From the NCBI GenBank assembly GCA_007115705.1, contig QXEO01000531.1, positions 11,926,828 through 11,990,827 of the forward strand: a stretch of 64,000 nt of DNA. The letters are read 5' to 3'. The translations under genes and the position numbers were made by a program. Of the stretch, positions 44,701 through 57,768 are shown piece by piece. Origin of the DNA: Dactylis glomerata (lineage: Eukaryota; Streptophyta; Magnoliopsida; Poales; Poaceae). The first letter of the stretch is position 1; the number at the start of each line of letters is the position of its first letter. The notes under the pieces were generated by a model that was not told where the DNA came from, ran no database searches, and worked only from the letters and a program-made list of their open reading frames with translations.

Positions 44701-47499
44701 CCTCTTAGATCGCTCCTGGCAAATGAAAGGAGCTGGGTTAGATTTTGCACGAGATTTAGGGAGGCAGAGATACATAGAAAAGAGATAGGGAAGGGTAGCA
44801 GCCTCGTCTACGATGAGTTGCAGCTCGCGGGAGCTCCGGCTCTGTTCCTCCTCTGGTCAGAAAAGAACAAGCAGGGCTTCGCCCCTTGGTTGCTGAGAGA
44901 GAAAGAGGAGGGTGAGGAGGAGTGAAAGTGTGAGAGAGAGGGATGAGCAGGAGGGGGAGTGCATGCTCTTAAACTAGGAGGCGGTCGGTGTCTTGCCAGG
45001 ACACGCTGCTCGATGGTTGGCGACAGCGCGCGACGAGCGCGGCCAGGAGCAAGGGACAAAAGAGGAGCGGCTGCGCCAGCCAATAAAAGGGATCGAGACC
45101 CATTCTACGGCGAGATTACTAGGCAAGAGGAGGTCGGTCGGCTCGGAGAGGGGATGATGAACTGACGCACGCCAGGTGTTCGACAACGGGTTGGCTCCCA
45201 GGTCGTGGTAGATAGAGGATGATGGGAACCATACAAGGTATCAGGCATGCTGGGTAAGGCTGAAGCATGAGTAGGGGAGGCTGGTGGCAAAGTGGTTCGG
45301 GTAGAGGTGCTTATTTACAAAGATTGGACATGCCCATGTCGTGTCAGGTCACCAGAGGGGGAGAGGGAGTTGGAGCTAGCGTTAGAGGCTGAGAGGTAGG
45401 TTAGGGGAGTGATTAGGGGTACTGGTACTCACAGGGTTTCTGGTTGGATAGAGGGGAGAGGCTGCCCCAGGATTTGGGGCAAGATTTGCCTCGGTTCCCC
45501 TTTCTTCTCCTCCAAATGGATATAGCCAAACTGGCTACTGTAGCATTGCAAGTCGACCATGGCTGAGTGGGGGTGCTAGAGAGGTCTAGGCCATGGTTTG
45601 GTGATGTTTCAAAATGGCTTAAAGTGTGAGGGATTGAAATGGGGATTAAGGCACATGGGATGATCACTTTTTGAAGTAGTGATGGATTCAAACAATTAGA
45701 GATGGTGAGATGTGATGATAGATCAGAGAGGGTAGTGAGGGGATTGTGTATGGCCCTGCCAAGTTTTCTTGGTCGCCAACATTGGTAGTTTGAGAGTTTG
45801 TCTCAAATATAACTTGGGCAAGATTTTTAAAGTGATAGATAGAATTAACTAGGGTTTTGGTCTAAATGATTCTAAAGGCAAGGATATGGTATGGTAGAAG
45901 TTTCTAACTTTTTATTGGGTAAGTAAGAGGGCAAGAAATAGCATGGTGGCCATTCCCATGTATTTGTTAAATAAGAAAGATGAGATAAGAAAATAGTCAT
46001 CTTGGATGAAGGAGGGGGGGTGGTATTGCATGGATAACATTTCCAAATGTTAGTAGAGAGAGAATGGCTTATGGGGAGAATTTATGGTGAATGCTAAAAA
46101 GCGATCCAAAAATTTATGGAGGAAAAATAAAATAAAGGTTGGAAGTAGTTTTGATTAGAGTTCAAAACCACCCCACATAAATGGGTGGCATGCTTCAAAG
46201 TGCACCCGCAAGTGCATAGATAGTTAGTGTAGATCAAAAAGAATAGAATTAGGTCATAGGATGGTCTTTAAACAATTTATTTCAAAATTTAAAAGTGTGA
46301 GCAAAAGTGCATCCGATAACTGTCAAATGGTCATTGATTTGATTGGCCTCCGAAACAGGATTGAAACAATTAGAAGATGGCCTCAATTGACCAGGTAGTA
46401 ATGAAAGGAATGGAAGAATACATGTCAAATTTGAGTTTTGGGAAGGTACATTGCCATGGATAGAATGTATGAGCCTAATACAAGAGTCAGAAAATTGAAT
46501 ATGTTAACAGGAGTGTAGATAGTCTGCACACTAGGTGTTTGATGAATGTCTGCAAGAAATGTTTAAAAAAAAATGGAGAGGAACCTATTAGGGTTGGATG
46601 GGGATGGTTCCTATAACCTCAGGGGTGTTCTAATGGGCTAAATTGATTAGTGCCAAAGTCCTCAAGAAGGGCTCCTAATGTCTTATGGTAAGATATTAGG
46701 TTAGGGTTTTAGGATTGAGAGGAAATCAGCAAAATAGATTTTATTGGAAGTATAGAATGAAAATGATCTACCAGAAAAATATATGAATTGATGGGTTTTT
46801 TAATAGGTTAGGACAAATGCCTATCTGAAGATCATAACTACACACAAACAACTCATCAAAGTCAAACAAAGTCACAAAAAGTCAGCTCACCACACATGGT
46901 CAATCATTTGAAGCTAATTTAGCATCACTAGAAGTAATGATTGAACAAGTGCTCAATGATAATCATGCCATGGTCAAGTAGAAAAGAGTTTCTAATAAAG
47001 GAGTAAAGCTTTTGTAGATTTTTCAGAAACTACTGGAGACATAGCATCTCCTTTAGAAAGTTTTCTTAAAGGTGTTTGAAATCCTTTTTATAAATATCAA
47101 CCAAATATAAGTTTGTAAAATAGTGGGACCACTCTACTTTGTAGGTCCAGGTAATTTTGTAAATACTTAGTTTTGATAAAAGCTTTGTCTCAAGATAAAG
47201 CTTGGCGTTTATTTTGGACAAATAAAATAATTTGGAATAGAGGAGAGGTTGCCAAGATAATGGTTTTGGAAAAAATAGCTAGAAGCATAAATAAAGGCAT
47301 GATCACAAGGGCACAAGAATTGTGTTGGTTCACAAAATTGTCCAACAAGCAACTCAACAGACATCATTAACATAACAACCAAGACAAACAAGCAAGAAAT
47401 AGTACTTCCAGAGTTTTGCTAAAAAAAAGTTTTTGTTGGCCCTCATTTTTGGCTCACTAAACACTACTTAAACAGGGTTACAAAAAGTGGGGTGTTACA
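41754..47499 (-). repeat. 3' LTR of the second LARD-like element (5746 bp)
   Basis: Minus-strand start TGTAACACCCCAC at 47499. A G+C-rich block lies at about 44380-45510, with AT-rich flanks. Frames such as 43373-43705 and 44369-44665 recur in the other LTR with substitutions but contain no recognisable domain. They are probably incidental to a 97%-like repeat. No gene is supported in this 5.7 kb. Confidence 0.9.
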
Positions 47500-47540
47500 G
47501 CTCTTCACCCTTTAAACAGAATCTTGTCCTGAGATTCCTA
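47500..47540 (-). promoter_or_regulatory. Polypurine tract of the second LARD-like element
   Basis: The minus strand reads CTCAGGACAAGATTCTG then TTTAAAGGGTGAAGAGC, directly before TGTAACACCCC. The layout matches the first LARD-like element. Confidence 0.7.
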
Positions 47541-49787
47541 AGCGTAGTAGTAAGAGGTGCTGAGACTAAGTTAGAGTTAGACTTAAAAAGGTTGCTCTTC
47601 CAACTTCTCGTTGACACTTTGAGTTGTGTAGAAGACTTGCGTTTACCGAATATGTAGATTGTCTTCCGATGCTGATGAAGAGTTGATGTTGCCGAAAGTA
47701 TCTTGTCAAAACCTCATCGGGGCACTTTTATGGTTAGCGGAGTCAGGCTATCTAGTATGCCCAAAAAGATTCTACGGGAGTTAGAAGGTTATCAGCTCGC
47801 AATTAAGGTCTTGAAGAGTCGAGGATTCTCAGGTAGCTTTTGTTGGCTTGGGGTCATCGCTTCCTTTGTGTAGCTTGATGGAGTCTTCAATTCTTGGTAT
47901 TGTGCCTTGAAGCTTGATGTTGATGTATACCCTTCTGTCTTGAGGTGTAGTGCTCTAGAGGTCACAGATAATGGCACTTAAGCTTCGGTTTTGTTGGAGT
48001 GCCTCATATCTATAGACTTAATCCCTCTACGCTTCCTAACTGTCGAGGGCATATGTTAGTCCTTAACCGGAAGTATTCTTCTGACTGGTCTCAGGCTAGA
48101 GCTGAAATCTCTTTAGGTGGCGGCACACCACCCACGGTGTGTCTTCTAGTAGTCAATGAATTGTTCCTTCTTGTCTTCGGGTTGGTGGAGACCATTAAAG
48201 ATCTTCTTGATTCCCCATCTTCTGGTAGCCTTGACGATGTTGAGATATATTGGGATACCTTGAGTTGACTTCATCTTCCAAGAAATCTTCAAGTGGACTT
48301 CTGCCCATGTCATAAGTCAGTTTTGGTTTCAAACCCGTCAAAATTTGAACGAGCGAGAGAGTTAGTTAGAAAAGTCTTCACTTCTTCTTGGTGCTACCCC
48401 CACGGATATCTCCTAAATGCAGAGTCCACATAGATGGCTTGATTTTGGAGAGTCTTCACTCTTCTCTTTGCTCAGTCGATATCAAGCACGTGAGTCTTCG
48501 AGCTTCAAGTGGCAATAATGGGTTGATCTTCCAAAGTTAGGCTTGGCTTTGATACTTCTATGCCCCATGTTAGTTGGATTGTTAGAAGGTTAGCCAGTGC
48601 TGGAAGGGTTAAGAGAGTATCATCAATGTTAGCAAACTCTAGATTTAAGGCTAGGCGATCCAGGTTAGTAAAGTCTTTGTCTTCCAGAAGTCCCTTGTAG
48701 TCCAGGCGGGCTATCTTCTGCTTTCCTAATGTTGTAGAGGGGTCTTGATGAGGCTTGAGACACTCAACACAAATTGTTGTATGAGATCTCGGGTATGTGT
48801 TGAAGAAGAGTTACAATCCTCTATTATCAAAGTTAGAGTTAGAATTTTACTTTGAACCTACCTATGCTACTCGAGCTGACGCAAATTGATGAGAGGGAAA
48901 CACATTTTAGGGAATTTTTTTTATTTGGGGGGTTTTACAAGCCAGAGGGGTTTGTAAGGCTGAGAGGCTAAGTCAATCATGAGCACAAAGCACAAAACAC
49001 ACAAGACCACTGCAACACTATCAAGAATACACAAGGCAAACAACAAACAGTTGCAGAATTCACACGAGGTACCTCAAGTATCAACGATGCCTAACAACGC
49101 GCGATAATTGGGGTTAGTCCTATTCATCCTAGGGTCATGGTTGGTCATAGTTGTTGATATCTTCATTCTTCTTGACTTTCGCTTCAGCAGAAACTTGATG
49201 GCAGTTGGTGGTGAAGTTGTAGTGTTGTTGAGCCATTGATGTTGACTTGGGAAGTGCAGATTTGTAAGTCTTCTTGTATCACATCACATGGTTGTGAGGT
49301 CTTCGGAAGGGTCATTGAAGTTCTCCATATGTGGCAGTGTCTCATGACAGGCCTAAAAATTTCTAGTCAAGCAATTGAGTACTTGGTCCTTGGCGACTGC
49401 AAAAGTGTGAGTCCAGGGAGGAACAAGGTCAAGTTCTTGACAGCGCCCATCCAAGGGCAAAATATTTGTCAATATCCTTCTTTCTTTGCAGCTGGAGAGG
49501 TTTGAAGACGTCCTTCTGAAGTTTGCTCCATATTGTGTTGCTAAGCACCAGGTCTATTTGGGGTCATCATCCAACAGGTAGTTTTGAAGAAGATGAGACA
49601 GATGGGGTAATAGACTTCAAACATCTTTGGAAACTAGAGAGATAAGATTAGAAGTTTTGAAGAGGTGAGAAAGGTATAAGCCATACTATTGGCTACTTAG
49701 AAGAAATAACCTTTGCAAATAGTTTTAGCAAAATATTACTTTCTTATCTAACACCCATGCTAATTAAGGTCTCCTACAGTCAGGATG

Positions 49788-49799
49788 GCTCTGATACCA
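49788..49799 (-). promoter_or_regulatory. Primer-binding site of the second LARD-like element
   Basis: Minus-strand TGGTATCAGAGC, four bases from the LTR end CCCCCACA. Met-tRNA type. Confidence 0.92.
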
Positions 49800-49803
49800 A
49801 CCC

Positions 49804-52800
49804 TGTGGGGGCCCCGGATTACACATCTGGAATACCCGATATGCATACAATTCATGATCCCATGATTAGTGTGTCGTGAATCCACATATCCAAGTTGATA
49901 ACAGAATTACATCATCCATTACAGTTCCGAAATAAAAGTCTTATAGTTGGTCACATGACCAAGTATGATTTTGCCACGTAGGGCAAGTCTACAACTAAGC
50001 AGCGGATACCAAACAGCGTTGATGACCCACGTCACGCCTACTACCCTACAGGCAACTGACTGGGAGACGTTCCTAGTTCACATCAGCGTCATTGTTCCCA
50101 CCATCATCTTCCTCAAAACCTTCTTCATAGTCTGACCAAGTTAATAGCTAGGGACAAAGCCGTGAGTACATTTGAATTGTACTCGCAAACCATCTAAGAA
50201 GAAGTGTTGTCATGCAGTTTGGCTGTAGCAAGGAGAAATTGTCTAATCTAGTTTACCCTATCTAGTCAAATTCTCGTGTCGATATAGCATGTCTTACGAC
50301 ATTTCTATATCCTCATTAAAGAAAACATTTAGAAGACCTTTTTAGAAAAGTCTCTAGGAAAGGGAGAAACTCATTTGATTTCCAGGAGAGAGTCGGTGGT
50401 TAATCAAACATGACCACCTTCCTTTATAAAACTAGGTCAATCACACATGACCATCTCCATTCCCTCGGCAGTACCCTGCAATTACTCTGAACCATAACCA
50501 CGCCACGACAGTACCCTCCGAGTACTCCGTCCAGCACCTTTCTCCATTTTTCCAAAAACTTTCTTGTAAAACCAAAAACCTAACATTGGGTTAAGTAACG
50601 GTCGTCCCAACCGTCCATGACCGAGGACTCGGCTATTTGAATAGATTTACACTCTGTAGAGGTTGTACACTTTACCCACAATCATCCGGATAATCATCAT
50701 GTGGGCACCTCACCCGCATAACATCATATGCCACGACAAGTACCCGATCAAAGCCTTTCACTTATGTACCTTAGTACAGGAATCTACCCTATGGAGTATG
50801 TACCTCCCCGGCACATCCTAGCAGTCTACCTCCACGTTCAAGAGTAACTCCAGTGCCACGTCAGGAGACCCATAGTGTCTTCCGGTCGGATAAATCCCTC
50901 AATGGATCCCGATTTACTATTGCCCACTTACTTACAGCAATCCGGATTCCGGGGTACCGCGTACCCTTATATAGTTATGAGACTCCTGTACTAAAATAAA
51001 CAAACTACGAGCTAAGCCCCAACCCATACCAGGGTAATCGTGGTTGCACGGGTTAATTGTTCTGAGCGAATACTTAGTGATCACCAATGTCATTTCTGAA
51101 AAACTCCCATCTCCAACTCCGGGATATACATCCCCACCTTATTTTCAAAACTCATTTCTTTGAAATCCATCAATTGAATAGCACTCCATTCCAAGGTTTT
51201 CGAAATCATTTTCAAAGTCCCATTTGAGTGTTCCCAACCTAGAGTTTTTGCTCCACTACAAAGTTTTCCAAAGGCTTTGCTACTAATCAGCAAGCCACTA
51301 CTGCAAGGGTTTTGAATAGGTGTTCAAAGGGGTCATCTCGAAGGATGATAACAAATTGGCTCGTGGAGCATGAGCCAACAAATAATTGCTACAAGGACTA
51401 TAGCAATATAAAAACATGCAGTTTAATAAACCTTTAAGAAACATGCAAAGTAAGTGAATAGGGTCAGATATGTACCAATTATAGATGGCTTGCCTTGGTT
51501 GGCTAGTCCCCGGTCTTCCACCTCCTGGTACTCAAACACTTCTCCCTCCTTGGTGCACTCGACGTCGTTCGATTCTATTGCCGATAAAAAGTAACAACCA
51601 ATAAGCAAGCAAGTATACACAGAGCACACCATTATAACAGCAAACAATCCACACCAATTAGTATCAGAAACAAACAAGTTTAGTTTTTGAATAAATTTTA
51701 CAAACTTTTTAGCATAACTAATCCTATTAAAAGCTAGGGTATTCCCATATATCAAGGAAACCATAATTCACTCCAAACAAGCATGCATGTGCCTAACTTG
51801 GTGAAATCTCATTCTCAGCATACTAGTAGATAGACAACCAGTTTCGGAACCCAACAAAGTTGGATTCACTCCAAAATACCTTATGGCTATTTTTCTATGA
51901 ATTTTGTAGAAGCAACAAAGGCTAGAATACACAAATAAATCTCAGATATTCCCTGGATATAAGAAAAATGCACCAGAGGATGTTCTGTAAAGCTAACACA
52001 ATGGATGACACATAGAAATTGGATTCATGCTAAAATACCTATTCTAATTCCAATGAGAAAATAAATAAGACTAAATACTCTATTGGCCATTTTAATTACT
52101 ACTGTAGATATATACAACATAAATTACCAAACCAAGTGTGAAATGCAATATATAGCATTAGGTCATCCATGAAAATTGGATTCACATAGTTTCAATTTGT
52201 AGAACTTCCAATTTGGATTTTTGATTGAAAAGAGGGCTGATTTGCTAGTTAAAATGAAGGTATTTCCATAGGGATCTATTTGATATGGGACCTGTGCCAT
52301 TTGATAGATATTTGAACAAGATATCCACAGAAATTTGAATCAAGTCAATTCGATGCGTAGTTATTTTTCTATGGATTTTACAATTTGCAGATCTGTTGAA
52401 AAACGATTAATAGGGTTCCTAAAAAAAACATGCACGGGCCGGTTCTAAATGGGATCTGGGCCAAACCACGCTGGGCCGAATCTTTGCATGCCTGGGTGCT
52501 TTAATAATCGTGCTACAGGATTGCATGACCAAAACTGGCTCGTGCCTGCGTTCTGGCGATGGCGAGACAACGGAGGTGGGAGAGGAGACGGAGAGGTCAC
52601 CAGCGGACCTGGGGGAGATGCATGAGATGCAGAGGCGGGTGTAGGGCCAAGGCGACACAACGCTGCGGCTCAGATGAGGAGATAGGCTCCCAGGCGACAA
52701 CATGGTCGACGGCAACATCGACGGTGCTGCAGCGAACTTGACAATACCGGCCTCTTAGATCGCTCCTGGCAAATGAAAGGAGCTGGGTTAGATTTTGCAC

Positions 52801-55521
52801 GAGATTTAGGGAGGCAGAGATACATAGAGAAGAGATAGGGAAGGGCAGCAGCCTCGTCTACGATGAGTTGCAGCTCGCGAGAGCTCCGGCTCTGTTCCTC
52901 CTCTGGTCGGAAAAGAACAAGCAGGGCTTCGCCCCTTGGTTGCTGAGAGCGAAAGAGGAGGGTGAGGAGGAGTGAAAGTGTCAGAGAGAGGGATGAGCAG
53001 GAGGGGGAGTGCACGCTCTTAAACTAGGAGGCGGTCGGTGTCTTGCCAGGACACGCTGCTCGATGGTTGGCGATAGCGCGCGGCGAGTGCGGCCAGGAGC
53101 AAGGGACAAAAGAGGAGCGGCTGCACCAGCCAAAAAAAGGGATCGAGGCCCGTCCTACGGTGAGATTACTAGGGAAGAGGAGGTCGGTCGGCTCGGAGAG
53201 GGGATGACGAACTGATGCATGCCAGGTGTTCGACAACGGGTTGGCTCCCAGGTCATGGTAGATAGAGGATGATGGGAACTAGACAAGGTATCAGGCGTGC
53301 TGGGTAAGGCTGAAGCATGAGTAGGGGAGGCTGGTGGCGAAGTGGTTCGGGTAGAGGTGCTCATTTACAAAGATTGGGCATGCCCATGCCGTGTCAGGTC
53401 ACCAGAGGGGGAGAGGGAGTTGGAGCTAGCATTAGAGGCTGAGAGGTGGGTTAGGGGAGTGATTAGGGGTGCTGGTACTCACAGGGTTTCTGGTTGGATA
53501 GAGGGGAGAGGCTGCCCCAGGATTTGGGGCAAGATTTGCCTCGGTTCCCCTTTCTTCTCCTCCAAATGGATACAACCAAACTGGCTACTGTAGCATTGCA
53601 AGTCGACCATTGCTGAGTGGGGGTGCTAGAGAGGTCTAGGCCATGGTTTGGTGATGTTTCAAAATGGCTTAAAGTGTGAGGGATCGAAATGGGGATTAAG
53701 GCACATGGGATGATCACTTTTTGAAGTAGTGATGGATTCAAACAATTAGAGATGGTGAGATGTGATGATAGATCAGAGAGGGTAGTGAGGGGATTGTGTA
53801 TGGCCTTGCCAAGTTTTCTTGGTCACCAACATTGGTAGTTTGAGAGTTTGTCTCAAATATAACTTGGGCAAGATTTTTAAAGTGATAGATAGAATTAACT
53901 AGGGTTTTGGTCTAAATGATTCTAAAGGCAAGGATATGGTATGGTAGAAGTTTCTAACTTTTTATTGGGTAAGTAAGAGGGCAACAAATAGCATGGTGGC
54001 CATTCCCATATATTTGTTAAATAAGAAAGATGAGATAAGAAAATAGTCATCTTGGATGAAGGAGGGGGGTGGTATTGCATGGATAACATTTCCAAATGTT
54101 TGTAGAGAGAGAATGGCTTATGGGGAGAATTTATGGTGAATGCTAAAAAGCGATCCAAAAATTTATGGAGGAAAAATAAAATAAAGGTTGGAAGTAGTTT
54201 TGATTAGAGTTCAAAACCACCCCACATAAATGGGTGGCATGCTTCAAAGTGCACCCGCAAGTGCATAGATAGTTAGTGTAGATCAAAAAGAATAGAATTA
54301 GGTCATAGGATGGTCTCTAAACAATTTATTTCGAAATTTAAAAGTGTGAGCAAAAGTGCATCCGATAACTGTCAAATGTTCATTGATTTGATTGGCCTTC
54401 GAAACAGGATTGAAACAATTAGAAGATGGCCTCAATTGACCAGGTAGGAATGAAAGGAATGGAAGAACACATTGCCATGGATAGAATGTATGAGCCTAAT
54501 ACAAGAGTCAGAAAATTGAATATTTTAACAGGAGTGTAGATAGTCTGCACACTAGATGTTTGATGAATGTCTGCAAGAAAATATTTTTCAAAAAATGGAG
54601 AGGAACCTCTTAGGGTTGGATGGGGATGGTTCCTATAACCTCAGGGGTGTTCTAATGGGCTAAATTGATTAGTGCCAAAGTCCTCAAGAAGGGCTCCTAA
54701 TGTCTTATGGTAAGATATTAGGTTAGGGTTTTAGGATTGAGAGGAAATTAGCAAAATAGGTTTTATTGGAAGTATAGAATGAAAATGATCTACCAGAAAA
54801 ATATATTAATTGATGGGTTTTTTAATAGGTTAGGCCAAATGCCTATCTGAAGATCATAACTACACACAAACAACTCATCAAAGTCAAACAAAGTCACACA
54901 AAGTCAGCTCACCACACATGGTCAATCATTTGAAGCTAATCTAGCATCACTAGAAGTAATGATTGAACAAGTGCTCAATGATAATCAAGCCATGGTCAAG
55001 TAGAAAAGAGTTTCTAATAAAGGAGTAAAGCTTTTGTAGATTTTTCAGAAACTACTGGAGACATAGCATCTCCTTTAGAAAGTTTTCTTAAAGGTGTTTG
55101 AAATCCTTTTTATAAATATCAACCAAATATAAGTTTGTAAAATAGTGGGACCACTCTACTTTGTAGGTCCAGGTAATTTTGTAAATACTTAGTTTTGATA
55201 AAAGCTTTGTCTCAAAGATAAATCTTGGCGCTTATTTTGGACAAATAAAATAATTTGGAATAGAGGAGAGGTTGCCAAGATAATGGTTTTGGAAAAATAG
55301 CTAGAAGCATAAATAAATGCATGATCACAAGGGCACAAGAATTGTGTTGGTTCACAAAATTGTCCAACAAGCAACTCAACAGACATCATTAACATAACAA
55401 CCAAGACAAACAAGCAAGAAATAGTACTTCCAGAGTTTTGCTAAAAAAAAGTTTTTGTTGGCCCTCATTTTTGGCTCACTAAACACTTCTTAAACAGGGT
55501 TACAAAAAGTGGGGTGTTACA
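49804..55521 (-). repeat. 5' LTR of the second LARD-like element (5718 bp)
   Basis: Colinear with 41754-47499 apart from a 28-bp deletion near 54468 and scattered substitutions. The G+C-rich block is at about 52440-53560. Confidence 0.9.
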
Positions 55522-55526
55522 TTCTC
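55522..55526. repeat. Target-site duplication TTCTC (right copy)
   Basis: Matches 41749-41753. Confidence 0.9.
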
Positions 55527-56610
55527 CATCTGCGAATTTGTTTGCTATTTCTGTTAGTTTTGACACTGTGTTGGGATTTGTTCTTCCCAATTCTTCAATG
55601 AGATCCAAACAACGAAGGCCAGATGAAAATGCATCTACTCGCTAATCGGAGACATCTTCTGCGGAGTTTTTTTATTATACTCCACCGTTGTATATATGGA
55701 CGTAAGGCTTCACCCTTTTTCTGCATACAGGATTTGACTTCTTCTATTGATGCTGGTCGTTTGTACGTTGAGCAAAAATTTCTTGTGAATTAATTTTCTA
55801 ATTCGCCCCAGCTTCCGACAGAATCGTCGGGTAGCGTGCTTAACCAAGACCATGCTGTGCCGGTGAGGTGTAGTTGCAAGCTTTGCATCATTGTTGCTCT
55901 TGATCCTCTGAGTATTTGTACTGCCTGAAGATAGTCTGACAACCATAACTTGGGTTCTTGCGAACCATCATATTTCTGCTGGTCGTGTGCTAGCTTGAAT
56001 CATTTGGGTACTCGCATTCTGCGAACCCTTCGGGTAAAGCACAGCGCACCCATTTCCTTCTCCTCGTCCTCGTAGTTTTCTTCATCCCATGCATAGCGTG
56101 CCTTGTTCACCCTGGCCTGTATGATGATATTCCATGTGTCCTCCCTTCGTGCTTCATGGTCTTCCTTGCTGGGCGAATTGGTTCTTTGACTTTGCAAAGA
56201 TTGGGATTTTTGGATTCTTCATCCCGTATGCTCGTGATATGTTGACTTCTTTCCTGAAGATTTCTGCTTTAGCTCATCTCCACTAACCCGATGCTTTTTA
56301 TGGCCGCTTGGTGCATGCGCTCCCGTAGATCTCCGGGTTCTGGCTATGTAGTTAATAGATATGCTTGTGCTATCACCAGGGCTGCTTCTGGTGTTTCTTG
56401 TATGAAGTCTTCCTCTTCATCTGATAATGGTATGCTGATGCTCTTTGCATGGTCCTCTTTCCTAGGCCGTTTTGTCCTTCTCCTGCTGTGTTTTGGTTCG
56501 CGATGTCTTTCTTCACTGGAATCTGACATTTCACTATATTCATCCCAGTATGATCTACTTGGTGCACTATTGTTCTCCTGGCTTCTCCTTAGCTCACTTT
56601 TTCTTCCCAT
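55527..56610 (-). pseudogene. Retand-type gag, N-terminal and core part
   Basis: Starts at the minus-strand ATG at 56610 with a Ser/Arg-rich N-terminus (RKSELRRSQENNSAPSRSYWDEYSEMSDSSEERHREPKHSRR type composition) and DFIQETPEAALVIAQAYL. After frame changes the core follows: MGALCFTRRVRRMRVPK, and in broken frames a W..DY...V sequence and a LTG.A..WL segment typical of retrotransposon gag. It ends at the LARD target site. Confidence 0.75.
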
Positions 56611-56650
56611 AGCTTCTTTTTGTGCTGGTGTAAGGCGTACTGATATCTTT

Positions 56651-57763
56651 ACTAATGGTTCTCAATTGGTGAAGGCACTTTGCCTCTACATCATTTGATT
56701 GCCCAAAATACCCCTCACATTTTAATTAACATATCAATTATCAATTAATTCACCCTTCTTTCCTTTGTTAGTGCTAATTCACATATCAATTATCAATTAA
56801 TCATGGTATCAAATACCAATAACTTTCCTTCTCTCATCGTGATTCCTCTCGCCTAATGAAGCCTTCTTTTCAGGGAAAGAGTTCGGTCTGCCCGAGGAGA
56901 CAAAGGCGGATCCATCATGGTGAGGAAGGTCACCTCCATCACGTGGAGCTACCACCGGACGCCGCCGTCGATGGTGGCCGGAGCTTCCATGGCGCACCAT
57001 TTTCTCCGGCCGAAGCTTCCACCATGCGCAGTCGCCACCCGGAGCCACAGGCACACGCCATCGCTGTTGCCAGCCAGAGCCTCCACCACACGCCATCGCC
57101 GGCCATATGTCCTGCCATGGCGCCACTGCCTTCCCATCCCTCCGGCTGCATGGACCTCCTTGATGCGTTCCAGCCGCCACTGTTTTTTTTGGCATGCTAG
57201 CGTCAACTAGCTGCATTCAGCTTTGTTTTAGTCTGAATCCATGGGTCTAAACTAGCTGCATTCAGTTTTGGTTTAGTCTGAATCCGTGGGTCTAATCAAA
57301 CAAATATGAGTCCACTAGAGTCAACTAGCTGCATTCAGTTTTGCTTTAGAGAGAATATTGGTCTGGTTTAGATGGTAGAGGCGGACTCCGGTAGAGGCAT
57401 GCTACAGCAGTCTGAACTGAATATGGTCTGCAGCGCTACTGCTGTCCCATGTTGGGTGGCTTAGGTTGAGGCAGCGGGGATGCGCGCTCAGCTCGACCAA
57501 CCTGACGACAGCGCTAGAACCTCCGTGAATGCGTCGAGGAGCTCAAGTCTAAGCTCGCGGTCATCGTTGACCACCTCAGCCGCATCGGCGAATAGATGGT
57601 AAGTTATTTGCTACAGATTTTTGTGTCAATCATAATTACCATTTTTTGGGAGCTCGTCGGGATGATCAGATTCCAGGCCACAACCTAAAGGAGAATGTCG
57701 TCTCGCATATATTTTTGATTAGTATTTAATGTGAATTATCAACTTGCTGAAAGCGACGTTATC
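56651..57763. other. Unassigned region between elements, with short repeats
   Basis: No element end or gene can be fixed. ACATATCAATTATCAATTAAT occurs at about 56728 and 56781. A G+C-rich block (56880-57190) has open frames on both strands without domains. AACTAGCTGCATTCAG occurs at 57205, 57250 and 57323, followed by TTTAGTCTGAATCC...GGGTCTA in the first two. A short frame at 57530-57601 reads NLRECVEELKSKLAVIVDHLSRIGE then stop, possibly a decayed coding scrap. This region predates the 57769 element, which inserted at its right end. Confidence 0.4.
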
Positions 57764-57768
57764 AAATA
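57764..57768. repeat. Target-site duplication AAATA (left copy)
   Basis: Precedes TGATGCGGGG and recurs at 63830-63834 after CCTCATCA. Confidence 0.92.

Larger units (their letters stand above)
47500..49803 (-). other. Non-coding internal domain of the second LARD-like element
   Basis: 2.3 kb without a coding domain on either strand. Short frames (for example 47999-48268 plus, 47792-47977 minus) have no familiar motif. I could not align it by eye with the internal domain of the first LARD-like element, although the flanking tract and primer site are equivalent. Confidence 0.75.
41754..55521 (-). mobile_element. LARD-like (Sukkula-type) element with 5.7-kb LTRs, 13.8 kb
   Basis: Minus-strand element: 5' LTR 55521-49804, primer site 49799-49788, a 2304-bp internal domain without protein domains, a purine-rich tract, and a 3' LTR 47499-41754. 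TTCTC duplications flank it, and gag sequence of the host Gypsy element lies on both sides. The outermost left base pair is TA where the inner copy has TG, a point change after insertion. The two LTRs differ by a few percent, mostly transitions, plus a 28-bp indel. About 83% of the element is LTR. Mobility would require proteins in trans. Confidence 0.9.
30969..56650 (-). mobile_element. Retand-type (Tat clade) Ty3-Gypsy retrotransposon, twice interrupted
   Basis: Minus-strand element. From right to left: gag N-terminus (to 55527), gag C-terminus, protease, RT, retroviral-type RNase H, a second archaeal-type RNase H, integrase, an antisense ORF, and a short 3' LTR. Two RNase H domains and an antisense extra ORF downstream of pol are hallmarks of Tat/Retand elements (RIRE2, Grande). 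A 13.8-kb LARD sits in gag (TTCTC duplications) and a 3.7-kb element sits upstream of the antisense ORF (GAAAA duplications). No 5' LTR is recognisable right of about 56650. Frames are heavily mutated. Confidence 0.85.

Noticed and set aside
43373..45691. Several minus- and plus-strand frames recurring in both LTRs of the second LARD-like element
   Set aside because: Recurrence is expected from LTR duplication. Composition is repeat-like and no domain is visible.
56809..57216. Overlapping frames of 70-135 codons near 57000
   Set aside because: G+C-rich low-information frames on both strands without recognisable motifs or start context; noted only as unassigned sequence.
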